A stretch of 64,000 bases of DNA from Atherinomorus stipes (Eukaryota > Chordata > Actinopteri > Atheriniformes > Atherinidae): the NCBI GenBank assembly GCA_023101725.1, contig JALJCO010012873.1, forward strand, positions 310,001 to 374,000. Direction: 5' to 3'. The notes beneath the pieces are model-generated. The model had not been told where the DNA came from. It saw only the letters and a list, made by a program, of their open reading frames with translations, and ran no database searches. How positions within the stretch are numbered: the stretch's first letter is position 1; every line of letters begins with the position of its first letter. Below, piece after piece: positions 47,151-58,620 of the stretch. The position numbers and the translations under genes were made by a program.

Positions 47151-48294
47151 GTGTACATTTCTATCTGTGATTAATTACTTGCAATCTTGCAAGTGTTTTA
47201 AAAAAAGAGAAAAGAATCTAAAAGAAAAAAAGAAGTTTAATGAGATGAGGAAGACATTAAAAGTCATAAATCCTTGCTTTACAGTGTTTAGAGCTGTGCA
47301 AGGAGGAGTTATCTGTGCAGCTTGCGCTCATTGTCCAAAACATCTCATAAAATTTATCATACAAGCTGAGAGAACCTCATGTTTTTATCCAGAATGCAGC
47401 ATTGATTATTGTCCTAGCTAACAGACTGTAAGGTAGAAAACATTAACTGCAGGGATTTTTGGTGCAAAGCGGGGCAAATATCTGAACTCTGTCTTCCCAG
47501 ATCAGACAAAGTCCAGATTAATGTCACGAACGTCTCCTTTACTTTCTCATTTACTGCAATTATTATACTAAACTGACAAACTGACTATACCATTGGAGCT
47601 CTTTATTATTTCATGGCTTTTCTGGTGTGGAGTCTAAAGAGCAATTAATAATGGATTAGCAGTTTTTTTATGGATGAAATGTATATAGATAGACGATGTC
47701 ACAAGTTCAAAGGATCCAGCATCATGTGTTACTGCTTATTTTGTCTGCCACCAAGTAAAATGATGTTAGAAAGCAGGAAGAAAATGCAGCTTAACATAAA
47801 AGTTGAGAATCTTGAAGAATTCCCTTCAACTTGGTATTGCCTAAAAAATTAAATAAGTTCTAGCTGACAATCTAAACGATTGTCTTTTGATCTACTGGAT
47901 GAGATTTCTATCAACCATAATGTCTGCTTGTTGACTTCATAATTACAGTGTCTGGTTACATAATCATTTAAGTATTAATGGCAAATCTGTTTTGCATGGA
48001 AACAAATATCAAGTCCACATGCAACAGGGAATGCAGGCTTGTGTAGCTGGTAATAACAGGACTGTAATCTCCAGCAGCAGTTTGTCGAATGTGGAGCTCC
48101 AGAGCAGGATAAAAAACTGTCACAAAGTCCTTTTAATAATGATTTTTAAATAAGAAAAAAGAAAAACTCTTCCAGTATAATGTGCAAGCCAACATATTAC
48201 ACATTGCTCCCATTCCTAAGAAAGCTGAAGCAGGTTCAGACTTGTCTATGCAATAAACTGTGTTCTGTAATAAGCTGAATGAAGCTCATGTACA
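47151..48294. other. No gene recognised
   Basis: AT-rich. A stretch at 47925-48010 (TCATAATTACAGTGTCTGG, AAGTATTAATGGCAAATC) might be conserved, but this is a guess. Confidence 0.35.
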
Positions 48295-49725
48295 CTGCTT
48301 TCCACAAATATCTAAGCAGCCAATCACACGGCAGCATTGAGCCATGTAGACATGGTGAAGACAACTTTCTGAAGTTCAAACTGAGCATCAGAATGAGGAA
48401 GAAGGGATTTCCAGTTAAGATTAGGTTTTATGCTCTATTCCATTTGTTCTGCTGATATCTTCAGCCATGATTGTTCAGATTATACTCTTATTTAATGCGA
48501 CCACCATCAGACTGCAGTGTGAAGAGTCTACGGCACTGTTTCCCAAATGGGGGTACTTCAAGGCATTCTAGGGGTACAGAAATTTTTTTTTAACATGTGT
48601 TTTTTGATTAAATAATTAATAAGCTATACTTAAAAATAAAATTAATGATTTCAATAAATGTAAGTGTACATTCCTAAACTGAGTCTCAATGTAGTTACGG
48701 ACCATTTCATTAAAAACCTGTCTTCCACATACAGACATGGTTTGACCCAACCTGTTACAAGCCAAATTACATCAAACGTCAATCACCGTCACCATGATAA
48801 TGCAAAGAAGGTCGTGGTTGAAGCGTAGCAGAAATCTGACTCAAAAGAAAGAGGGTTAAGGGCCAAAGAGGGCAAAATGACCATTGTTTTGCACAGTTTT
48901 AGTGTAATAAATCAGACACAAATGACAAAGTGCAGCATTTTCTTTTCTTTTTTTTTAAATCTCCTTTTTCAACCAAAAATACTTTGCAGTAAATTGGGGT
49001 ACTAGGTGAAAATATTTTTCAAAGGGGTACTTTGTAAAAAAAAAAAAAAAAATGGTTGAGCACCACTGGTCTACTGTCATGAAGCGACCTGCATGTGCAG
49101 AAGATGTGACGACACATTCAGCTTCCTGTGTTTATGTTGTAATGTGGATGTGACACTACAGCATGCATCCATCAGTCTAGAAGTCGTTCAATCAAGAATC
49201 GACAAAATTATGAACCAATATTGTTCCGTCCGTTGTTTACATTCAATCCTCCAGCATACCATTTCCTTCAGTCTGACGTAAATGTTGGATGAAATGCAAC
49301 ATGATAGTTCACTGAGGTCACCCTGAAATATGTTTTTAGTCTAGTACCACATATGAAAGTGGCCTGGGTCAGATAAGAAAAAAAAATATGATTTGTACTG
49401 TTCAGCCTGTCATGTAAAGATCAGATATGGGTCATGTATGGGCCAAAAAGTTGGATTTAAACCATATTTTTCTGCTGTGTTAATGTAAAGGGACTGAATG
49501 TGGCATGGTTGTTGGTCTGAGTATTTACTGGGATTTTCACACACACAACCATTTCTAGAGTTTCCAGAGAATGGTCTGAAGAAGAGAAAATATCCAGAGC
49601 ATCAGTGTCTGAACCAGAAAGCAGCAGAAGACCACACTGGGTGCCACTCCTGTCAGCTAAGAACAGGAAACTGTTCACACACACTCACCAAAACTGAACA
49701 ATAGAAGATAGAAAACACCAATGCA
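48295..49725 (+). mobile_element. Tc1-like element, family B, split by about 1.1 kb
   Basis: 48295-48412 carries the 5' part (GCCAATCACACGGCAGCATT, TGAGCATCAGAATGAGGAAG). 49490-49725 resumes where the family would continue (GAATGTGGCATGGTTGTTGG, GGGATTTTCACACACACAAC, GTGCCACTCCTGTCAGCTAA). The sequence between includes the hAT MITE at 48534-49068 and another unplaced repeat at 49310-49480. Neither piece keeps a usable transposase frame. Confidence 0.75.
48534..49068. mobile_element. hAT MITE, 535 bp (GGGGGTAC type)
   Basis: Ends CACTGTTTCCCAAATGGGGG and GGTTGAGCACCACTG; GGGGTAC recurs near both. Octamers GTCTACGG (48526-48533) and GTCTACTG (49069-49076) agree at seven of eight. Confidence 0.88.
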
Positions 49726-51178
49726 AGATGAACTGGTGACATTTTAACTGATTATGAACATCATAAAAACAAAATTATTATGCAATAGAGGAAAAAAATT
49801 GCCAAAATAATTGACAAACTATTTCTTCTCTAAAAGCCTTAAATAAGTCTTTCCAACTTCTACATTTTTAAGCTTACCTTTCAAATATTCCTTTGTGTGA
49901 ATCAAGATCAAGTATATGTGTAGTGCATGAAAGACCAACACTGTCTTAATACTGTGCACCACATTCACACTGGAGATGCGGGTTTGATTCTGCCTCTGAT
50001 AACAGGTGCTTCCTTCTAAAAGCCCACCACCCTGACACCAGACTCTGCAGCTTCCCAGACTCAAAGTGTCTGAGAAACTGCTGCTGCTTCTTCAAGAAAA
50101 GGGCATCCTCATTAAAACATGCAGGGAAACACAAACAGAAGAACAACTTGACTAAATCTACCGGGGGGGCATGGGCTCAAAGGCAGCCGTGGCACTCGTC
50201 TTTTAACTTAAACATCATCAGCGCTGTCAAATGAGCCCTTTTTAACCAGGGATTTTAAAAACAGCTCCGTTTAATGTTGCCTGAGACGAAAATGTGTCGG
50301 AGTGACGCAGATGTATTCAGTTTGATGGCAGCTCTCCCGAGGGGACCTGGCTGTTATTGATTTGAAATTCAGATCCAAGTCAAAGTTTGCATTCAGTCTT
50401 TTGGAGAATAAAGTGGGATTTTACATTTCTATTTCATGGCGGTACAATAACAACAGTCTAGACCAAGATTCTGTTCCACTCACAATCAGGGAAACAATAC
50501 TCTATTGTTTTACAAAGGTTTTCAGTTATGTCAGCGGTGGGAGGAAACCATCAAGGGAAATATAGGTAGCCCGCATGGGAAAGGAAACTACCGGGCCACT
50601 TTAACTGGGAACAGATTCTAAGCATTTGCAACTGTGACACTAGAAGTTCAGTAAAATCACATTTTACACAAGCATCACATTATATCCCTCTCTTGGAAAC
50701 GGGACGTTGGAGTGGTTAAACCTAATTGTGGAGGAGACCAATCATCAACCACTCAAAAAAGAAGTCTTTTAGATCTACATAAGCCGTTTTCATGCATGCA
50801 CTGGAGCCCGGAAATGTTCTATACATCCCAGCGTAGTACCACGTGAAACCGCAAATATCGGCAGAATTGAATCCAGCCTTTAGTCTGGAATTTATACAAG
50901 CAGCTCTACAGTGGGGGAGATGATGTGAGAGTACTGAAACAAATCTTCTGGAGCATTTACTGCCAGTGTGAAGGAGTGAGATTGCATCTGGTGAGAGCTG
51001 CTGCTATGTTCTTCTCTCTGCTGGTCTGTTTGCTGATTTCTTATCACTGGCAGTACGACCAAACTTATACTGGTTTCACTGTATCTGACTTTTTTTTTTC
51101 CCTTTGCACGATCCAACGTGTCCTATTTTTGGGACCCTTATGTTGGGGTCCAAATCTTACCAAGATGACCCAAAAGCA
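49726..51178. other. Unassigned; possible conserved block at 50210-50360
   Basis: The block at 50210-50360 (GATGGCAGCTCTCCCGAGGG, GGCTGTTATTGATTTGAAAT) lacks repeats and is moderately GC. The 123-codon plus frame at 50925-51296 shows a hydrophobic stretch but no family signature. Confidence 0.35.
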
Positions 51179-51560
51179 GGGGTGGCCAAATCCAGTCCTT
51201 GAGAGCCATAATCCTGCAACTATTAGATGCATTCCTTCTCAAACACACCTGAAACAAATGAATGGCTCGCTATCAGGCCTCTGCAGAACTGAATGACATG
51301 CACATGAGGTAACAGGCTTTTTGCACATCTCCAGTACTTCCTGAACTTAATACTGCACCTTTGTTTCCTGTCTTTCAAGATTGGATGAACTGATTAATCC
51401 AGGTGTGTGACCATTTGCTGAGATCACACACCTGGATTAATCAGTTCATCCAGTCATGAAAGACAGGAAACAAAGGTGTAGTACTAAGTTCAGGAAGTAC
51501 TGGAGATGTGCATAAAGCCTATTCAGGTGTGTTGTAGAAGGGATGGATCTAACCCCGGCT
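51179..51560. mobile_element. hAT MITE, family C, interrupted by a foldback element
   Basis: Left end CAGGGGTGGCCAAATCCAGT with CCTTGAGAGCC and AACACACCTGAAAC; right part TTCAGGTGTGTTGTAGAAGG. The outer right terminus is lost near 51560. The foldback MITE at 51314-51520 is inserted in the middle. Confidence 0.8.
51314..51520. mobile_element. Palindromic foldback MITE, copy nested in a hAT MITE
   Basis: Arms from AGGCTTTTTGCACATCTCCA to CCAGGTGTGTGA face each other with about five differences over 95 bp. Same family as 46325-46535, although the outermost bases differ (AGGCTT instead of GGGCTC). Confidence 0.92.
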
Positions 51561-52064
51561 TAACATTGGGTCCGTGAGCGCAGCACCGTGCACCGCAACA
51601 GCTTTGCCCTGACCTCCAAGGCACAGGCATTTTCACAATGCACTGAGCCCCTGCGAGCGCACCAGCTGTTGCTAGATCCGTGACATCACTGAGTCACGGG
51701 AGGGATTGCAAGATCGCCTGTGATTCTCATTCAAATGGTTAATTTTGTCCACATGTTCATGTGCAATGTTTCTTCTTTCTCCAAAACTTTGTGTCTACAG
51801 GGATGATGTTACTTTCAGATTGTGCAGATTTTTAACTGCTGAACTGTGGCTTTTGTTTAGGAAGTTACCCGATGTTTTACACTGAATCTCATGTCTGATT
51901 TCCTGCCTGGTTCGATCTAAACTACTGAGATTTACGTGGTGTCGTTGCGTGCTTTGTCAAAAATAGAGCTGCCGCATATCTTTAGCGCAGCGGTGCGACA
52001 TGCCAGAGAAACAATGGTCAGCTCATGCGCTGCGGCATGCTCAATAATGACAGCGCGCGATTCA

Positions 52065-52318
52065 GTGCGCATGTAGATGTTGAACAGAAGAGGCCCCAGA
52101 ATAGAGCCCTGGGGAACTCCACAGGTAATTTTTGTCTGCTCGGATGTAAAATTACCTACTGATACAAAGTACTTCCTGTTCTCCAAGTACGTTTTCACCC
52201 AGTTTAGTAGAGAACCAGAGAGACACACCCACTTCTCCAGTCGTTGGAGTGATATAAGGTGGTCAACTGTATCAAATGCAGCACTGAGGTAGGGATACGG
52301 TTGGCTGCGGAAATGCAA
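52065..52318 (-). pseudogene. L2-like LINE reverse transcriptase fragment
   Basis: Minus-strand frame with the reverse transcriptase blocks in order: LSAAFDTVDH, containing the first aspartate of the polymerase (motif A, F/L-D-x-x-x-A-F-D), then LSGSLLNWVKTYLENRKYFV and SVGNFTSEQTKITCGVPQGS followed by ILGPLLFNIYM (motif B, G-x-P-Q-G-S). These strings fit the L2/Maui-type LINEs of fish. Only about 80 residues survive; the YxDD motif C, the endonuclease and the C-terminus are absent. Beyond the IYM end the frame enters unrelated sequence (MRTESRAV onward), so the fragment is bounded at about 52070. Retrotransposon, not host gene. Confidence 0.9.
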
Positions 52319-52738
52319 CAGAGATCAGGATGTACAAAACCGCACCAAACTGCCCCATTCTGACTCCTTGGTGAAAATGGGGCAATAAATTTTTCATGTC
52401 GCCGCCTCCAGCAACAACTTTGTCTGGAGTCTAGACATCATTTGCACGACCAGCAGTTTGCTCCACGTCCAATCTTTTTATAATGACACTATCTCCAGAC
52501 AACAGATTCGTCATCATGTTCAAATTCAACATCTGCAACAGCTTCATTTTCTGAACTTTCTCCGTCCATTGTTACTGCTCACACCTCCAGTAACACAGTT
52601 GCTCTGCTGCAGAGGCGTAGCAGTGAAAAAGGTCTCACCCTCAAACAGTTTCCTGCTGCAGTACATTTCCAACATCGTCTGGGCTGTTTAAAGTGGTGTT
52701 TCTGGTATAAGAAAAATTTACATTACAGCAAAAATAAC
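52319..52738. other. No gene recognised
   Basis: Possibly remains of a retroelement, but I cannot place it. Confidence 0.35.
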
Positions 52739-52830
52739 TAGCGATGCACGGTATTATCGGCCAGATATCGATATTGGCTGATATTGGTTTCAAAACATAT
52801 CAATATTTTCCATTTCATTTGTTTATTTGA
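52739..52830 (+). mobile_element. hAT left end fragment
   Basis: TAGCGATGCACGGTATTATC and GCCAGATATCGATATTGGC form a typical left arm; the sequence then turns into another repeat (TTTGTTTATTTGATAGGGAC). Confidence 0.55.
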
Positions 52831-52902
52831 TAGGGACAACGCATATAAACCAAAGAATAACTTCTAAATACGCCCAATTTTCAACTAAGGTTTTTCACTT
52901 AA

Positions 52903-53492
52903 AGGCAAGGTAGGGGATCGTGGAAAAACGGTTGGAGCAAGCTACATTTTAAAATATACCCCCACCCGAAACCATGCCTCCAGAGCACAGGAGCATGTGT
53001 ACCGATGATTGTCGGCAAAGATAACCGAGAACAGCCGAGTGGCTAGCTTGTTAGCTTCCCAGTAAACAGCAGGGGATCCCTGTTTCCTAGAAGTGATAAT
53101 TATCTCACCTCCAACTTCTTCTGTGGTGTAAAACATCCTCACTGCAAACACCAACACCTCCATGACTTGATCCACATCTGTTTTTTTCTTTTTAAGGGCA
53201 AACAGCGGCATAGATAAGAGCAGCGAGCAGCTACGTTCATCTGCACTGTTAGACGCTCACGGCGAGTTGCAAGCACGGGGACGGGTGGGGGTGGGGGGAT
53301 CAAACGGCAGTTGAGTTTGATGGACATAATAATCATTCAATCAATCAGCACAGGCTGTTAGCAGCAGGTTTTTTCAGTTCTGTACATCCCACAGGTGATT
53401 CATTTTTTAAATTTTTGTGTCAGAACATTTCATTATTTGACTTAAAGCAATATAGTAAAAAATGCTCTTGGAAAACATCATCCACCCTGCCT
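52903..53492. mobile_element. TTAA-flanked MITE, 590 bp, G-rich arm
   Basis: AGGCAAGGTAGGGGAT at the left and ATCCACCCTGCCT at the right pair; TTAA flanks both (52899-52902 and 53493-53496). The 89-codon minus frame 52942-53211 aligns with 60.9-61.2 kb at the DNA level but has a stop there, so it is not a gene. GGGG-ACGGGTGGGGGTGGGGGG at 53277-53298 is a quadruplex-type motif. Confidence 0.88.
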
Positions 53493-53496
53493 TTAA

Positions 53497-54698
53497 CTGT
53501 ACAATGTTTAAAAGTATGAGGATTGCATCAGGCTACAGGCAGAACACCAGCAAACCCTGGTTTAACTCAGACAGCACATGTCCTGTACAGATACAGACAG
53601 ATGTCCAAATGGAGCTTTAAAACATTTCCTTACATGGTCTCTAGAAGCCTACAACAACGAATCGGACCAACCCTGTTCCAGAAAAATCACAAATATCTCC
53701 AAATACTCTCTCTTCATGAAAAGACAGTAAGCAAATCTGCCACAGTCATTACACACAACCACAATACAGCTTCAGTGGCTAGTAGCACACATAATTACAT
53801 AAGTAGAGTTTTTCAGAATAAAATCAAATTTCTCTTGTGGGATTTTTTTTTTTTCAGATAATTTCATTATCTGAAAAAAAATTGTGAGTATGAATTTTCT
53901 ATTTTTACTTGTTTTTCATTTGAAATGTTTTTCGTACGAACATGACTGAACAGGTGAATCCAGGGGGCTTCCCCACCACTGGGCGACGGCGTCCCCAGAC
54001 TGCAAGTGCTGTAATAACCTGCTTTTTGCCTCAGATTTTTCTCGCCTTTAAAATATCAGTGGCATGTTGGTAACATTGTTCTGGTGGAGTTATTTTACAC
54101 TGTCATATTTAACAGATAATACACCTATACTGTAGATAAAAACAACAGTTAACTGGGAAAGTGTCTGGAAATGACAACATTTTTGACTTGGACCTTTTCA
54201 TTATATCAAGAAATTTCTTACGAAAAATGCTGATGAACTGCCAAATCCTAACAACAAATGGTTAGACATTTCAGACCAACTGCATCATACACCCATCATT
54301 TAAAGGTCCAGCATTCATACAAAGGAAAATCAGTTCATGCCAATCCAGACAATAAAAACTAGATTCTTAATGCAGCTGCAAGAGATAAAGTTTTACGACA
54401 CGGTCAGAGTTCTGGATTTTGAGGTAAAGAGGAGGCCACTCCAGAGACTGACTTCTTTGGGGACTGACAGGATCCCAGTCTGGCCTTTCACTGGCCTGGA
54501 TCCACAGCCTTCGCCTGCTTCAGTTCAGGGCTGGGATCCCCTCGCTACACTTAGCAGCCTTCCTCCATGTTGTTGCCGTTTGGCACAGTTTACTGTCCTG
54601 TCTGTTAAGGAACTTTGTTCCTGAAAATAAACAAAATAAAAACCAGGAAAGACACTTGTCTCTGTCCCCTAAGTTGTGCATGCACAGGAAACTTTCTA
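53497..54698. other. No gene recognised
   Basis: Frames at 53523-53861 and 54337-54624 have no motifs. An inverted ATTATCTGAAAAAAAATT segment occurs near 53860. Confidence 0.4.
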
Positions 54699-55212
54699 CA
54701 GTTGTGCTTTAATGTTTCCACACCCTCCCATTGAAGAAAAGGCTAAAGTCACAACAGTTATTCAAATAGGAAAGTGAAAAAGCAATAAATGAAATTTCAC
54801 TAAATTATGATTTAGTAAAATAAAATATTGCTTTTGAATTTCGATTTTTTTTTTCCTCTAAGATTGACAAACAAAACTGTCCCTGAAAAATTAAAGCACC
54901 TTGCGCATGAGCAGTTGGTTAAAATACCTGTCAACAGGTCCAGAAGTCTGATTGGACGTTACAGGAAACACTTGATTACAGCGATTGCCTCAAAGTGTTC
55001 AACATTCTAGTGTAGGAGCCCCATCATGCTTGTTTGCATGGTTTTTTTTTTTTGTTTGTTTTTTTTTTGCTTGTTTGTTTTTAATATTTATGTTGAACCA
55101 ATTAACCAAATCAATGTCACGCTTTTCATCAATTTTTTATTTATTATTCCTGGCAGATGATTTTTTTTTTCCTTCTTCAATGGGAGGGGATGTAAACATT
55201 TGTGCACAACTG
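54699..55212 (+). mobile_element. Tc1-like element, deletion derivative, 514 bp, family F
   Basis: CAGTTGTGCTTTAATGTTTC and CCCTCCCATTGAAGAA at the left pair with the inverted right end finishing GTGCACAACTG; TA lies on both sides. Only the transposase C-terminus remains inside. Confidence 0.85.
54850..55009 (+). pseudogene. Tc1-like transposase C-terminus
   Basis: The frame around 54861-55007 reads TNKTVPEKLKHLAHEQLVKI, then PVNRSRSLIGRYRKHLITAI and ASKCSTF before a stop. The basic R-x-L-I-x-x-x-R-K-x-L-x-x-x-I-A pattern just before the stop is how many Tc1 transposases end (compare RRLIASYCKRLIAVVAV in the copy at 22.2 kb). All catalytic and DNA-binding parts are deleted. It lies inside matched terminal repeats, which supports the assignment. 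Confidence 0.6.
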
Positions 55213-55214
55213 TA

Positions 55215-55782
55215 CATCCAGAGATGATGAACATCCATTTTCTGATTGTTCCACTGAAAAAAATACTGTTGGTAATTTACTACATTCTCTCAAGTGGGTC
55301 ATTAAAAGTGTGCAAGTATTATTTTTTTAATTATGTGTGCATCACTGTCCACCAGAACATGGAACTTTTTTTTCAGAATCAGACATCAGACATATTGACG
55401 CTATATTGCACTCTGGCTTGACAACTAGAATCCAAAACAATTTTAATAATTTCCAATGTTAAAACATGTCTTTATCATTAATATAAGCAATAGTAAAAAC
55501 TCTCAATATAACTCCATAACTTATGCACACTCTTGAAGGTATTTAAAAGGATTATTCATTATAAATCAACAAATAAATTAGAGGAGAATGCAGGGATCAG
55601 ATTTTGCAGATGAGATTTTGGGCACAATGTCGCCTTGCTGCATATCTTGCATTCAGCACTGAAATGAAATTACTCCCAATAAAGGTCAGGTCCATCTTCA
55701 TTTTCATTTTTGCGCCATTTCACCAATTGTAAACAGAAGCAATAGCAGCATGTTCCTCACAAGGATGCACTTCAACCCCCGT
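55215..55782. other. No gene recognised
   Basis: AT-rich sequence without features. Confidence 0.45.
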
Positions 55783-56040
55783 CCTCTTCAGACCATTCTC
55801 TAAAAACCCTAGAGATGGTTGTGCGTAAAAAAAAATCCCAATAAATACTCAGATCAACAACCATGCCACATTCAAGGTCACTTAAATCCCCTTTCCTCCC
55901 AATTCTGATGCTCAGTTTGAACTTCAGCAAGTCTTCTTCACATGTCTACATGACTAGATGCTGCTATGTGATTGGCCAGTTAGATATTTGTGTTAAGTTG
56001 TTAAACAGGTGGAGCTGATTAAGTGTCCGGTGAGTGTGAC
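55783..56040 (-). mobile_element. Tc1-like element, family B, 5' end
   Basis: Read on the minus strand: degenerate terminus ACACTCACCGGACACTTAAT, then AACTGGCCAATCACATAGCA, GAACTTCAGTCT-like start region, ATTTAAGTGACCTTGAATGT and GGCATGGTTGTTGATCTGAG, up to the helix-turn-helix segment (ACAACCATCTCTAGGGTTTT). Intact order with no large internal gap, truncated at the 3' side near 55783. Confidence 0.8.
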
Positions 56041-56449
56041 AATTTTAAAAAAAATCAATCATCAAAGCTGGATATGATTTTATTTGTGGTTTTAATGTGC
56101 ATCATCAGACAGAAGACAGCGGTCTTAAACCAGTTCTGGGATGTCCAAAGCAAATACAGTCTGTCATGATGAATGCCTAAGGTGGACACAGTTAAAGATA
56201 AAGGAAATCTCTGCACCTGTAAAGACTAAACGAGTGGCTGCTCTCTGCTCTTTTACAGGCTGATATGAACTTTCTGCTCATCCAAACTGACTAACCTGTA
56301 GGCCCCACATGCTCTGTGTGAAAGAAGCCTAATGTCACATTTCTGTGCACAGTTTGTCTCCATATGAGCAGTGAAAGACTCAGTTAAAGCCAACAGAAGT
56401 CCCTTTTTATGCAACTTAGTGACACACCTTGTAATTTACAACACTAAAC

Positions 56450-57300
56450 GTGGCACATCGCTGCTGTCGTAAACAGGACGGTCCCCTCAAAGTAAGGAGG
56501 AGGCTGAAAACGAAGGAAAAGTCGGCTTGTTCTCGGTCGTTTGTTAAGTTCAACTAAAAGCAGTGAAGTAAAACCCAGCGACACGTTTGTCTGCAGAAAG
56601 GGGCTCTCCTCCTGTCTCTCCGGTGACAGGCTGTCTTCCGCATTGCTCGGCAGCAGACCACTCGGCTAAAAACAGAAACCCCCCTGAGAGTCCCCGTTTA
56701 GCATAACTTGTCGGTTCACAATGTTTGATATTTTCAATGCATGACTGAGCCTTGCTCCAACGCGAGCTAGCGACAAGTTAGCTTTGTTAGGACCCTCATG
56801 TAACATTCCTACCCGGCCAAAGCTGTCGTGTCCAGTCCACGCCCTCATTGTTAACTCCGTCCGAGCTACAGTCACATTCATACAGTCTGAAACAAGGCCG
56901 GACAAACTGAGGACGAGCTTCTCAGACCTTATCTGCTACATATTTCCAAAAACCCCGCTTTTTAAACGCAGCCGAAAAACGCCGATGTGTTTCAACTGTT
57001 TAAAAAGTGCGATGGTTACTTCGCTTACCTCGCTTTCTAGGAAACGTGAGAGAGGCTGAAATCCCACCAAAAAAAGTGAAACTTCTTGATCCAAATTCTG
57101 GGAGAGTTGTAGGTAGTGACGTCACGCTGTGAAATTCCAGCCGTCTCAGTCAGTTCAGAGGTTTGCCCATGTAAGGCAGCAGGCCAAAACACCACGGCCC
57201 ACGACCGACGCGCGCACACCCAGAGGGATGGAAAGGGGGAAGAAAGGCCGGAGGAGATAATGGACTGAATAACAGCCTCCTCACTTCCTCCTGCCTCTGG
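56450..57300 (-). promoter_or_regulatory. CpG-rich segment, candidate promoter and non-coding first exon
   Basis: CpG density rises clearly against both flanks. TGACGTCA, a CRE-type site, lies at 57117-57124. On the minus strand a strong splice donor GCGAG/GTAAGCGA occurs at 57028-57029. A transcript starting near 57150-57300 and spliced at 57029 would put the sequence to the left into intron 1. No coding start is evident, no repeat explains the segment, and the downstream exons were not found in the window. This is inference from composition and signals. Confidence 0.4.
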
Positions 57301-57637
57301 AAACTTAAACTGTTGAGAAAAAGATGATTACCAAAAAATAATTGACTCATATAAGTGTACATATTTCCAGTGGCGGAGCAAACTTTTACACTGAGGTGGC
57401 CAGAGGGTGTGCAAGACTATCAAAGAGGGCATAAAATAAGACATAGGGATGTGCAACACTGCAAGATATGATACCAAATAAGGGGCTAGTTTTGTCAGTA
57501 CCAATACTTTTTAATAAGGCTCTCAAAATTTATTGATTTATCCTGGAATTGATGCCATAAGTTTTTTTTTATTGCATCAACAAAAAAGTTATTCTTAATT
57601 TCAAGACTGTATAAATTCATTCTTGCTCCACTGTATC

Positions 57638-58160
57638 AGGGGCCGTTCACGCGAGGACGATTGCGGGTATAATGACAAAATATTTAATCAGAAGTGCCTT
57701 TCGTTCACACAGCAACGGCGTCATTCTGGGTCGAAGACGCCAAAATCTGAAGACTCTTTCCAAAGTGGAATTCCTGAAGATGCGACGCTGTTACGTTCTC
57801 GTCTACACAGCCCAAAAATTAAAAAATGATGGTGGACCTGCTCACGTCGCATGCGCGTTGACATCACACACAAACAGGAAAAACAACAATGTCGGACTAC
57901 GTAAACCCAGCGGATCTAAGGTGGATTTTGCGCATGCGCGCAGACATGGTGGAGTTCTATCACAGCACCACCTAACGGCCTGGCGTCCATATCCAATCGA
58001 ATTCCACACAATGTTGCCTTTTCGTATGCACGCAGATTTCTTCATGATGATGCTCGTGTAAATGTGGATAAAAAGATGAAGACGAGATGCCACGTTTGCG
58101 TCTTCTCTTCTGGAAGAATTTTCAGAAATCCCTTGTGAATGTGGCATAAGGGTGCATTCA
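57638..58160. mobile_element. MITE with GGGGCCGTTCAC head
   Basis: GGGGCCGTTCACGCGAGGAC, GCCTTTCGTTCACACAGCAA, TTCCAAAGTGGAATTCCTGA and TCGCATGCGCGTTGACATCA match a common fish MITE whose arms hold paired exon-like blocks. The right side (TTGTGAATGTGGCATAAGGG) is decayed. Open frames of about 100-130 codons on both strands here are by-products. Confidence 0.65.
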
Positions 58161-58205
58161 CACTAGGATAGTCTGTTAGACTCAGGCTAGGTCTACACTA
58201 GGCCA

Positions 58206-58378
58206 TGTAAATGTGTGGCAAGGTACACAATGGAGGGCCCAGGTGGGATTTGACCCCCAGACTCCCAGGTGAGAGTGATGCGCGCTGACCATTCAGCTGA
58301 AGAGACATCCTTTTGGCCAAGTAGCCTGGGCGCATGATCTATCAGAGGCATAGTGACAGGACCCCACACTGTCACAAA
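58206..58378 (-). mobile_element. tRNA-like SINE fragment, copy 2
   Basis: On the minus strand: GACAGTGTGGGGTCCTGTCA, CTATGCCTCTGATAGATCAT, then CAGCTGAATGGTCAGCGCGC and GGGGGTCAAATCCC, as in the copy at 40376-40505. The A and B box spacing fits a tRNA-derived promoter. Confidence 0.65.
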
Positions 58379-58620
58379 TGCTTAAACATCCACGTTAACC
58401 CCTATTGTCCACATTTACCCGGCGTTTAAGGGGCCCTTACTCACATATTTTTTTCTGCCGGTTCAGGGGGACGTCTAAATGCCAAGTTGATGGGTAAGCA
58501 GCCTAGTATGGATAACTTCACTGTTTAATGATAGCAAAACCCACCGCAGACCCATGTGTTGCAAATGAAAACGACATTAGTAACTCATGGCCAGTCATTA
58601 CTAATACATCAAGAACTTAA

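Noticed and set aside
52942..53211. 89-codon frame as a conserved small protein
   Set aside because: It sits within TTAA-bounded MITE ends and its second copy carries a stop; kept only as a low-interest finding.
57672..58061. 129-codon open frame as a gene
   Set aside because: Falls within a recognisable MITE, and the opposite strand is equally open.
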